DNA of 64,000 bases from Chloroflexota bacterium. Lineage in GTDB: Bacteria > Chloroflexota > Chloroflexia > Chloroflexales > Herpetosiphonaceae. Positions 43,719 through 51,201 of the stretch are shown in pieces; the stretch's first letter is position 1; each line of letters starts with the position of its first letter. The position numbers were made by a program, and so were the translations under genes. Below the pieces are notes generated by a model, which did no database searches, had not been told where the DNA came from, and worked only from the letters and a program-made list of their open reading frames with translations. The stretch lies in contig JAIUOC010000002.1 of assembly GCA_020161265.1 (NCBI GenBank), positions 62,001 to 126,000 on the forward strand, read 5' to 3'.

Positions 43719-44747
43719 TTAATCCCATTCTAGGCTGGCCGCTGATTGATATTCAGTGACCCGCGTCTCAAAGAAATTCTTCTCCTTGGTCAAATCGATC
43801 GTTTCACTCATCCATGGAAATGGATTTTGTGAGCCATATTGAGTCGCCAAACCAATCCGTTGTAAGCGGCGGTCGGCAATATATTGCACATAATCGCGAA
43901 ACATTGCTGCATGCAAGCCCATTACCCCACGCGGTAGGCATTCAGCAGCATATTGGGCTTCTAATTCAACTGCTTGGCGAATTAATTGCACAATCTCAGC
44001 TTGAAATTCATTCGTCCAAATTGCTGGGTTTTCAGCTTTGATTCCGTTAATCAAATCGACCCCAAAATTCAGGTGAATTGTTTCATCGCGTAAAATATAT
44101 TGAATTTGTTCGCCAACGCCCGTCAGCACATTGCGGCGATGTAATGAAAGCAACATTGCAAAACCACTATAGAAGAAAATGCCTTCCATAATTACGTAAT
44201 AGCCAATCAAGTTTTTGACGAAGATTTGCATTCCTGCGGGCGTTTCAGTGCTAAATTGTGGGTCGAGCACCGCCGCAGTTAATTGCATCTCAAATTGATC
44301 TTTTTGGCTGATAACCGGAATTTCATGATACATATTGAAGACTTCGCGTTCATTCAGGCCAAGGCTTTCGACAATATGCAAAAATGCGTGGGTATGAATC
44401 GCTTCTTCAAAGGCTTGGCGTAATAAATATTGACGACATTCGGCGTTGGTAATATGCCGAAAAATCGCCAAAACAATATTATTGCCAACCAAACTTTCTG
44501 CTGTTGCAAAAAAACCTAAATTGCGCAACACCATCAAGCGTTCGTCAACCGATAGATTCGTTGAACGCCAAATTGCAATATCACCAGTCATCGAAACTTC
44601 GTTGGGCATCCAGTGGTTAGCACAACCATTCAGATAATGTTCCCAGGCCCAGCCATAGCGCAACGGCATTAATTGGTTGACATCAACTTGATTACAATTG
44701 ATCAAGCGTTTATCGCTGGCATTGAAGCGGCCAAATCGTTCAGTCAT
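43719..44747 (-). CDS. nrdB: Class Ic-type ribonucleotide reductase beta subunit
   Basis: A 342-residue R2 subunit very like the chlamydial enzyme ([14 protein letters not shown] and [10 protein letters not shown]). Likely metal ligands are E84, E115, H118, E188, E222 and H225. The position of the radical tyrosine is F122 (EEAIHTHAF), and the first ligand is Glu rather than Asp. These two changes define class Ic, which stores its oxidant in a Mn(IV)/Fe(III) centre. The C-terminal tail ([13 protein letters not shown]) keeps the electron-transfer tyrosine. The ATG at 44747 follows GAGGA; the gene lies 13 bases after nrdA. Confidence 0.93.
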   Translation of the reverse strand: MTERFGRFNASDKRLINCNQVDVNQLMPLRYGWAWEHYLNGCANHWMPNEVSMTGDIAIWRSTNLSVDERLMVLRNLGFFATAESLVGNNIVLAIFRHITNAECRQYLLRQAFEEAIHTHAFLHIVESLGLNEREVFNMYHEIPVISQKDQFEMQLTAAVLDPQFSTETPAGMQIFVKNLIGYYVIMEGIFFYSGFAMLLSLHRRNVLTGVGEQIQYILRDETIHLNFGVDLINGIKAENPAIWTNEFQAEIVQLIRQAVELEAQYAAECLPRGVMGLHAAMFRDYVQYIADRRLQRIGLATQYGSQNPFPWMSETIDLTKEKNFFETRVTEYQSAASLEWD

Positions 44748-44760
44748 GCAACATTCCTCG

Positions 44761-47181
44761 CTACTCACAGGCTTCGCAACTAGGGTCATCGATTGGACAA
44801 ACGTTATCGCTCAGCACGCTGGCCGATTCGCTGCGGTTGCGCATCCAGCGTGGTTGCACTCCAAAACGATTGATATCTAAGGTCGATTTTTCAATTTGGG
44901 TCGCGGCCAGCGTGCGTAGGTAATAGGTGGTTTTTAATCCCATACGCCACGCCGTCAGATAGATTTCATTCAAGCGTTTGCCGCTGGTTTCAGCCACATA
45001 CAAATTGAGGGATTGACCCATATCGATCCATTTTTGGCGACGAGCAGCGCAGGCAATCAGCCATTCGGGGGCAATCTCGAAGGCAGTCAAAAATTGGGCT
45101 TTGAGTTCAGCCGGAACTCGTTCGATTTGGCTGATTGCGCCATCGTAATATTTCAATTCGGCCAGCAGATCAGCATCCCACAAATCGCGAGCTTTGAGCG
45201 CCTCGACCAACGCCCGATTGACCGTGGTGAAATCGCCCGAAAGATTGCTTTTGACATACAAATGGCGATAGGTTGGCTCGATTGACTGACTTGTGCCAAC
45301 GATATTGGCAATCGTGGCGGTCGGAGCAATTGCCAACAAATTACTATTACGAATGCCATATTGAGCCAAAGCCTCGCGCAGCGGTTGCCAATCGTAATGG
45401 CTGCTGTGATCAAGTTCAGGTTTGGTGTCGCGCTGCTCGGCCAACAGCGCCAAACTATCGATCGGCAACATCCCACGATCCCATTTCGAGCCACGAAAAC
45501 TGGGGTATGCCCCGCGTTCCCGTGCCAACTCAATCGAGGCGGCAACCGCAAAATAGGCAATGGCTTCCATCGAACGATCAGAAAATTCGACCGCCGCTTG
45601 GCTGGCATAGCCAATCTTCAATGCATACAAAGCATCCTGAAAACCCATCAAACCGAGGCCAATTGGGCGATGGCGGGCATTAGCTTGAGCCGCTTGAGGG
45701 CGCGGATAGAAATTAATATCGATCACGTTATCGAGCATGCGCACTGCTGTCGTAACCGTGGTGCGCAATTTTTCAAGGTCGAGCGAGCCGTTGCTGATAT
45801 GCGCCGCCAAATTAATCGAGCCAAGATTACAAACTGCAATCTCATCTGCCGAGGTATTCAGCAGAATTTCAGTGCATAAATTGCTGCTATGAATCACCCC
45901 AACATGATCTTGGGGCGAGCGCACATTGGCAGCATCCTTCCAAGTAATCCAGGGATGGCCGGTTTCAAATAGGCGCGTCAAGACTTTGCGCCAGAGGGCC
46001 ACTGCTTCGACTTGCCGTGCTGAGCGCATCAGGCCTTGAGCTGCTAGCGCTTCATATTCGGCGTAGCGCACAGCAAAAGCCTGGCCATACAAATCGTGCA
46101 ACTCGGGAACTTCATCGGGCGAAAACAAGGTCCATGAGCCATTGCTTAACACCCGTTCCATCAACAAATCGGGAATCCACAAGGCCGTGTGCATATCGTG
46201 GGTGCGGCGGCGCTCATCGCCAGTTGGCTTACGTAAATCGAGAAAATCTTCAAGATCAGCGTGCCATGCTTCGAGGTAAGCACAAACCGCACCTTTGCGT
46301 TTGCCGCCTTGATTAACCGCAATTGCTGTATCGTTGACAATTTTGAGGAAAGGAATTACCCCTTGGCTCACGCCATTTGTGCCATGAATTGGCGCACCAA
46401 GAGCACGAACCGGAGTCCAATCGTTGCCCAAGCCGCCCGCCCATTTTGAAAGCATGGCGTTATCGCTGATTGCCCCGAAGATTGCCTCAAGATCATCGCC
46501 GACCGTCGAGAGATAGCACGACGACAATTGGGGGTGGGTAGTGGCAGCATTAAACAAGGTTGGGGTAGCCGAAGTAAAGTGGAATTGCGACAGCACCTCG
46601 TAAAAACGCAAGGTTTGAGCTTCACGATCAGCCTCATTCAAGGCCAAACCCATTGCGACGCGCATCCAAAAGATTTGCGGCAACTCACGGCGCAAGCCTT
46701 GCCACTGAATAAAATAGCGGTCATACAGGGTTTGCAGGCCTGGATAGGCCAAAAGAGCATCGCGCTCGGGCACAATTGCCGCTGCCAAACGCGCCAAATC
46801 GAAGCTAGCAAGTTTAGGGTCGAGCAAGCCTTGGGCAATTCCAGCCTGAATATAATCAACAAAAGCACTTGCATAGCGCGGCGCAACCGCTGGAGCCGCC
46901 AAATATTCGCCAAGCACCTCAAAGTGCAGTTGGCTAGCCAAGAGTGCAGCGGCCACAAAACTATAATCTGGCTCCTGCTCAATCCAGCTGCGAGCGGTTA
47001 AGCAACAGGCCTGCAATTGCTCGGTAGCCGCCATATTGGGATAAAAGCCCAAGCTGGCCGCTAGCCAGAGCGTATTCGCGTCAGTCGTTTGGGGGTAAGC
47101 AGCACAGGCTTCAACGATTAATTGATAAAGCCATGGAGTCTGTTCAGTAGAGGCGTTAGCCCCAACCTCGATCTCATTCAT
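44761..47181 (-). CDS. nrdA: Ribonucleotide reductase alpha subunit
   Basis: An 806-residue catalytic subunit making deoxynucleotides from ribonucleoside diphosphates. The redox Cys lies in SSCYLST (about 220), the thiyl-radical loop in NLCTEI (about 434-439), the radical-transfer tyrosine pair in KTTYYLRT (about 752), and C-terminal redox cysteines in the tail [12 protein letters not shown]. The protein begins directly with the R1 N-terminal helical domain; no ATP-cone (activity-regulation domain) precedes it. AAGGA lies before the ATG. It is first in the riboswitch-controlled operon. Confidence 0.94.
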   Translation of the reverse strand: MNEIEVGANASTEQTPWLYQLIVEACAAYPQTTDANTLWLAASLGFYPNMAATEQLQACCLTARSWIEQEPDYSFVAAALLASQLHFEVLGEYLAAPAVAPRYASAFVDYIQAGIAQGLLDPKLASFDLARLAAAIVPERDALLAYPGLQTLYDRYFIQWQGLRRELPQIFWMRVAMGLALNEADREAQTLRFYEVLSQFHFTSATPTLFNAATTHPQLSSCYLSTVGDDLEAIFGAISDNAMLSKWAGGLGNDWTPVRALGAPIHGTNGVSQGVIPFLKIVNDTAIAVNQGGKRKGAVCAYLEAWHADLEDFLDLRKPTGDERRRTHDMHTALWIPDLLMERVLSNGSWTLFSPDEVPELHDLYGQAFAVRYAEYEALAAQGLMRSARQVEAVALWRKVLTRLFETGHPWITWKDAANVRSPQDHVGVIHSSNLCTEILLNTSADEIAVCNLGSINLAAHISNGSLDLEKLRTTVTTAVRMLDNVIDINFYPRPQAAQANARHRPIGLGLMGFQDALYALKIGYASQAAVEFSDRSMEAIAYFAVAASIELARERGAYPSFRGSKWDRGMLPIDSLALLAEQRDTKPELDHSSHYDWQPLREALAQYGIRNSNLLAIAPTATIANIVGTSQSIEPTYRHLYVKSNLSGDFTTVNRALVEALKARDLWDADLLAELKYYDGAISQIERVPAELKAQFLTAFEIAPEWLIACAARRQKWIDMGQSLNLYVAETSGKRLNEIYLTAWRMGLKTTYYLRTLAATQIEKSTLDINRFGVQPRWMRNRSESASVLSDNVCPIDDPSCEACE

Positions 47182-47205
47182 AGAGCATCCTTAATTGAGC
47201 TAAAT

Positions 47206-47238
47206 AAAAAAATGCCTGCTCCCTAGCGGAACAGGCAT
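47206..47238 (-). terminator. Riboswitch expression-platform terminator
   Basis: On the minus strand TGCCTGTTCC (47228-47237) pairs with GGAGCAGGCA (47213-47222, one mismatch), followed by seven T. It lies 25 bases before the nrdA start and after the cobalamin aptamer, so transcription would end here when cobalamin is bound. Confidence 0.85.
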
Positions 47239-47249
47239 AAACCATTACC

Positions 47250-47460
47250 AAACCATGAGCAGCAGCCCATGGGCATTAATTGCAAGCGGCAATGATCACC
47301 CCCTTTGACGCGAAGGGACATCTTGATCAACTCGAACTGAGTGGGCATTCGGACTTAGCATTGAGCCATACCGTTGCGCGACAGTGCCGGAATCTCACCG
47401 GACTTTCCCCAATATTCCAGCCAAGCTACGACACTTGGCCTCAGACGAAAAAAATTTGTA
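47250..47460 (-). promoter_or_regulatory. Cobalamin (B12) riboswitch
   Basis: Read on the minus strand, the leader contains a 5-prime stem (GGCCAAGTG with CTTGGCTGG), then GGGGAAAGTCCGGTGAGA, TTCCGGCACTGTCGCGC and AAGTCCGAATGCCCAC. These correspond to the conserved B12-box elements GGTG-A-TCC, GCCACTG(T) and AGTC-GA-TGCC of cobalamin riboswitches. The closing segment GGGGGTGATCATTGCC follows. With the downstream terminator it should switch the nrdA-nrdB-metE operon off when cobalamin is plentiful. Exact aptamer ends are approximate. Confidence 0.9.
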
Positions 47461-47466
47461 GGCTGT

Positions 47467-47495
47467 ACTGTAGCAGAAGCCTGATCAGCCGTCAA
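47467..47495 (-). promoter_or_regulatory. Promoter of the nrdA-nrdB-metE operon
   Basis: On the minus strand TTGACG (47490-47495) and TACAGT (47467-47472) are separated by 17 bases. The expected start is near 47460, immediately before the cobalamin aptamer. Confidence 0.8.
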
Positions 47496-48353
47496 TCGCC
47501 GAGCAAGCAGCGATCAAAGTAGCTGATTAGCCGATTACAAAGCCCTAAATCAGCTACCTACTAGGCGAAGCTATTGAGCAGCAAGCCCAAAAATTGGCAA
47601 AATTGGCGAGCAACGCTAAAAGTCCTAGCAATTGGGGTAGGCCATTAGCTAGCTAGCGCAATAGCTAGGATCGAGGCAGCATAGCAAATGACAGAAATTC
47701 TTAAAACGCCAACCATTCTTGGCGGTCTGAGGTTGGATAGCTTTAACAATTGAGAGCGGTTTGTTGGCCCAAGATAGTACAAAACTCCTAGCCGAGAACG
47801 ATATTGGTGGGAAAAACCAAGAAAAAAGCTCTTGACAAGAGCAAATTGGTTTTGTAAACTCTGAGTACGAATTAACCGCACTTGGCAATCGATGTTTATG
47901 TGAAGCAAATAGCATTACAACGTTGCAATAGCTAAATACATGGGGTGAGAGAATGTATTTGGTTAAAGCAGGCACACTCAGTAAGCGTAAAAATCACTAA
48001 TTGAAACAACTCGTTTCTCGACGGACACGAATTTGATTAATTGGGGCATTTTTATAACAATCCTATCGCTTTGGTGGCAATAACAATCGATAACCCCTAT
48101 TTGGTCTTTTTATACAAAAGCGGTAGTGTTGGGCTGATGGTGTTAGAAGTAGGCACTTGCGAAACTCGAACAACGCTTGACAACCACGGAACAATTCAAC
48201 TATTAGCAATATCGGTCGCTCGGCATATCAACTCAGACTCAAAAGGAAAGGCTCGACCAACTACTTTCGTCAGATTGATGTAACCCGCAAGCACTGCGGA
48301 TGTGTGGCCCAGTGCAGCCAACTTGGCTCCGAACACACAAGGAGGATTTCTCA
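47496..48353. other. Long gene-free leader region of the WXG100 operon
   Basis: No frame here has both a ribosome site and protein-like composition. Two plus-strand promoter candidates are seen: TTGACA (47832-47837) with TAAACT (47855-47860) at 17 bases, and TTGACA (48177-48182) with TATTAG (48201-48206) at 18 bases. From the first, the untranslated leader of the WXG100 message would be close to 490 bases. No known riboswitch is recognised. Confidence 0.45.
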
Positions 48354-48662
48354 ATGGCAGCAGAAACCGTACAAGTTGACAAAGAAGCGATGGATCAAGT
48401 TGCCCAACGCTTCGGCAAGCTCGAACAAAATGTGCAACAGTTGTTGCAAACTCTCAACAACCTTTCACAAAACTTACGTTCACAATGGGAAGGTACAGCA
48501 GCAGACAAGTACCAAAATGAATGGCAAGCGGAAATGACTCCAACCTTCAACCGCTTGATCCAAGCTTTCAACACGTTCCAAACAACCACCGTTGAAATCA
48601 AGAAGACCTTCCAACAACACGAAGACGAAGCTGCGGCTATCTTCAAAGCCTGGCAAATCTAA
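48354..48662 (+). CDS. WXG100 (ESAT-6-like) protein with canonical W-x-G
   Basis: A 102-residue helical-hairpin protein of the type VII secretion substrate family. Helix 1 (about 8-42) leads to the turn WEGTAADKY (W near 44) and helix 2 (about 55-98) ends EAAAIFKAW. No YxxxD/E tail is seen. Its FGKLEQNV, P-T-FNRL and EIKKTFQQ blocks recur in the WXG heads of the effector-like proteins at 61.4 and 63.5 kb, suggesting recognition by the same motor. GGAGG lies eight bases before the ATG. It is first in a run of four such genes. Confidence 0.92.
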   Translation: MAAETVQVDKEAMDQVAQRFGKLEQNVQQLLQTLNNLSQNLRSQWEGTAADKYQNEWQAEMTPTFNRLIQAFNTFQTTTVEIKKTFQQHEDEAAAIFKAWQI

Positions 48663-48693
48663 GTTTCGCTATTTTTATTAGGAGGTACACTCA

Positions 48694-48987
48694 ATGGGTG
48701 CAGATAAATTAAAATATAATCGTGCCGCGATGGAACAAGCTCAAGCAACCTTTGGCAAAGCTCACGAGCAAGTTCAAGATGTAACCCAAGAAGTCTTGTC
48801 AATTGCTAACACCATCGAAGAAGCCCTCAAAGGCGACGCTGGTAGCGAATTCGTCGATGTATTGACTGGCATGATGGCTCCATCATTGGCTAAATTGGCA
48901 GCCAAGATGACCGAAATCCAAGGCGATATCAAGAACGCTATGGCCGCAATGGATGCCGCTGACTCAGGCGCTAAAGCCACCTTCTAA
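48694..48987 (+). CDS. WXG100-like protein lacking the Trp
   Basis: A 97-residue helical-hairpin protein of WXG100 size and layout, with the turn reading LKGDAGSEF instead of W-x-G. Helix 1 is about 8-42 and helix 2 about 52-88. In Gram-positive systems one partner of an EsxA/EsxB pair may be divergent, so it could be the partner of the 102-residue protein 31 bases upstream. AGGAGG precedes the ATG. Confidence 0.78.
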   Translation: MGADKLKYNRAAMEQAQATFGKAHEQVQDVTQEVLSIANTIEEALKGDAGSEFVDVLTGMMAPSLAKLAAKMTEIQGDIKNAMAAMDAADSGAKATF

Positions 48988-49030
48988 ATTATCATTGGCT
49001 CTTTTTTAGCTCTAATCGAGGAGTTTATCC

Positions 49031-49360
49031 ATGAAAAGTCTCTTGATGCGCTTAGCTCGCAAAGTTTTGGAAAGCGTTCTGCAACAATTGATGCAACAAT
49101 TCAATGTCATTCAAGAACAAGCTTTGGCTCCAATCAAACAAATCATCGCCACATCTGTAAGCAGCTGGGAAGGCGAAGGCGCTGAGAAGTTCCGTGAAGA
49201 GTTGACCAACTTGATGACCCCTCAGATCACCCGTATCGGGACTGGGATCACCAACTATCACAGCAACTTGAAGAAAGCCAGCGATTTGATCGACCGTGCT
49301 GATAGCACCGCCCGCAACTTGGTCAACTCAAAATTGCGCAGCATCGCTAAGTTCTACTAG
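49031..49360 (+). CDS. WXG100-like protein, basic and slightly longer
   Basis: A 109-residue protein. Helix 1 begins MKSLLMRLARKVLESVLQQLMQQF, then the turn WEGEGAEKF (W near 46), then helix 2 and a basic C-terminal tail (SKLRSIAKFY). The net positive charge and hydrophobic, amphipathic start differ from typical WXG100 proteins. GAGGAG precedes the ATG. It probably pairs with a neighbour or with the 99-residue protein that follows. Confidence 0.8.
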   Translation: MKSLLMRLARKVLESVLQQLMQQFNVIQEQALAPIKQIIATSVSSWEGEGAEKFREELTNLMTPQITRIGTGITNYHSNLKKASDLIDRADSTARNLVNSKLRSIAKFY

Positions 49361-49404
49361 TTTTGACATTGGATTCTTAAAGATAGATCTAAGGAGGCCA
49401 GTTC

Positions 49405-49704
49405 ATGGCAGCAGCACAAATTAAGATGGTGATTCCTGAAGTGGCAAAAATTGCCAAAACCATCAATACAGTTGGGCAAGTTTTGAAGACCGTCGCTAAA
49501 GTGTTGGAAGTGCTTTCAACCACCCTCAAAGCTACCGCATTCATCGGGTTGGTTGGCGGTTATGCCGTTGCTCAATACATCGATCAATTCCGCCCTCAAA
49601 TTGAAAAGATGGCTGAAAAATGTATTGAAATCACCCAAGATGTCAATACCGCAATCAAGAACTTCCAAAACCAAGACTTCAGCGCTTCAGGCCGCTTCGG
49701 CTAG
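49405..49704 (+). CDS. WXG100-sized protein with a hydrophobic centre
   Basis: A 99-residue protein. Two amphipathic helices flank a hydrophobic stretch (ATAFIGLVGGYAVAQYI, about 43-59) where WXG100 proteins normally have a polar turn, and no W-x-G is present. It may be a membrane-active substrate or a small membrane component of the secretion system. AAGGAGG precedes the ATG. It ends the four-gene run and is followed by a terminator. Confidence 0.68.
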   Translation: MAAAQIKMVIPEVAKIAKTINTVGQVLKTVAKVLEVLSTTLKATAFIGLVGGYAVAQYIDQFRPQIEKMAEKCIEITQDVNTAIKNFQNQDFSASGRFG

Positions 49705-49733
49705 TTCCATATACCAGTCATTTTACCCTGTAT

Positions 49734-49772
49734 TTCAAACCGGTCATGCACTTGCATGGTCGGTTTGAATTT
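49734..49772 (+). terminator. Terminator of the WXG100 operon
   Basis: TTCAAACCG (49734-49742) pairs with CGGTTTGAA (49761-49769), followed by a short TTT. The loop itself contains CATGCA/TGCATG pairing. Confidence 0.75.
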
Positions 49773-49778
49773 AAGCAT

Positions 49779-49808
49779 CAAAAAAGAGCAGGGCGCAAAC
49801 CCTGCTCT
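49779..49808 (-). terminator. Terminator of the pseudokinase gene
   Basis: On the minus strand AGAGCAGGG (49800-49808) pairs with CCCTGCTCT (49785-49793), followed by TTTTTTG. It sits just beyond the pseudokinase stop codon. Confidence 0.85.
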
Positions 49809-49824
49809 GAACGTACTACTTAGC

Positions 49825-50928
49825 CTAAATAATGTTGAGTTGGTTCAAAGTTACAAAGAAGGTAATCAAAAAGGCCACGGTCAAGAGGCTAATCACAATG
49901 ATCAAGATCGTGTTGAGGCTGGGCCAACGGCTCTTCTTAGCAGTTGGAACTTCACCAAACAACTTGAGCAATTCTTGCACAACCTGAGCGGCATTCTGCG
50001 GACGATTGGCCACCTGGGTATCAACCATGCGCACCGCCAGCTCGGCAATCGCTCGCACGTCAGCAGTCCGGTTCATATTAATCCGATGGTTTTTCAAGAC
50101 TGCTTGATAAACTTCTTCATCGCTTTTGAGTTTGAAGGGATAGGCAGGCACACCAACCAACATTTCATACAAAATCAGGCCCAAGCCATACACATCGGTG
50201 GCATAGCTGGGTTTTTGCAAATGTGGTTGCATAATTTCGGGCGAGGTATAAGCGGGCGGAACCATAAACGAATACCAATCATTGTTGATATTTTGTGGCG
50301 TGCTAGCAATCCCCAAGTCAAGCAAATAAACTGTTGGTACTGAAGGATTATCTTCAAAATGCACCAACAACGAATCGGGGGTGATGCCAAAATGCAACAC
50401 ACCTTTGCTTTGGAGCAAGGCCACTGATGAGGCTAAACGCATCACCAGCCAACCAATGTGATTAACCCACATTTGGGGATTTTTGGTCAGTGCATCGCGC
50501 AACGATTCGCCAGCAAAGAAATCTGACAAATAATAGTAAAAGAGGTGTTCGCCGAGCATGGCTCGACCATAGGCTTCGGTTTGAGCGCTAACTGTTGCAT
50601 TGGCGTAAGGTGGCCGCCAATTTGGCAAAAAGGTGTTGCGTTCGTTGGAAACCCGCACTGTTTTAAGAAATTCCGCTTCACGTTTCAAGCGTTCAGTATT
50701 TTCGCTGCCAACGTGAGCAACTTTCAAAAACACTCGCTCTTTTTGATGGCTTGCCTCATATAAAACCGAAGAGCGTAATACCACAACGGGCCGCACGATT
50801 TCAATATCGCCCAGCCATTTTCCATATCCGAGAATTGTTGGCGATTTTTCAGCTTGACAATAAACTTCTTGACAATACAAATTATTATCAAACGATGTTC
50901 GTTCACATAACAGACATACCTGTTTCAT
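49825..50928 (-). CDS. Membrane-anchored pseudokinase with N-terminal zinc finger
   Basis: A 367-residue protein of the Ser/Thr kinase fold. Four cysteines (C5, C8, C19 and C24) form a likely zinc finger. The N-lobe keeps the VAIK-type Lys (VFLKVAHVG) and a C-helix Glu. The catalytic HRDxKxxN motif reads HFGITPDS, so the catalytic Asp, Lys and Asn are all gone, while DFG is DLG. The C-lobe (DVYGLGLILYEMLVG) is intact. One membrane helix near the C-terminus (about 341-360) ends with only seven residues outside. EssB/YukC of type VII systems also has a pseudokinase domain next to a membrane helix, so this protein may fill that place. Confidence 0.82.
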   Translation of the reverse strand: MKQVCLLCERTSFDNNLYCQEVYCQAEKSPTILGYGKWLGDIEIVRPVVVLRSSVLYEASHQKERVFLKVAHVGSENTERLKREAEFLKTVRVSNERNTFLPNWRPPYANATVSAQTEAYGRAMLGEHLFYYYLSDFFAGESLRDALTKNPQMWVNHIGWLVMRLASSVALLQSKGVLHFGITPDSLLVHFEDNPSVPTVYLLDLGIASTPQNINNDWYSFMVPPAYTSPEIMQPHLQKPSYATDVYGLGLILYEMLVGVPAYPFKLKSDEEVYQAVLKNHRINMNRTADVRAIAELAVRMVDTQVANRPQNAAQVVQELLKLFGEVPTAKKSRWPSLNTILIIVISLLTVAFLITFFVTLNQLNII

Positions 50929-51201
50929 GGGCGCTTACTCCGTTCCATGGGTAGTCATGGGAAACCAGATTACGGCTCTATCGTACCGCAACGTGGATTG
51001 CTAGGCGAGGATTGTTGGCACTACTCTACTCATTTATTCAAAAGCTGTCAACCACTAGCCGAAATATAGGATTGTATGGTATAGTTGGCACGTTACACCA
51101 GCTAAACGCTATTTCTCTCTCCTCGTGCCATTTTGTAGAGTGTGTTCAAGATTAGATCCGATCAGTGATTGATCGATGGGCGGAATTTTGGAGATGCACC
51201 G

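Noticed and set aside
47649..47975. Minus-strand open frames of about 90-110 codons upstream of the WXG100 operon
   Set aside because: They overlap each other, lack ribosome sites, cover a promoter candidate on the other strand, and their composition is not protein-like.
48041..48283. An 80-codon plus-strand frame just before the WXG100 operon
   Set aside because: No Shine-Dalgarno sequence, no recognisable fold, and it contains a promoter candidate; more likely leader sequence.
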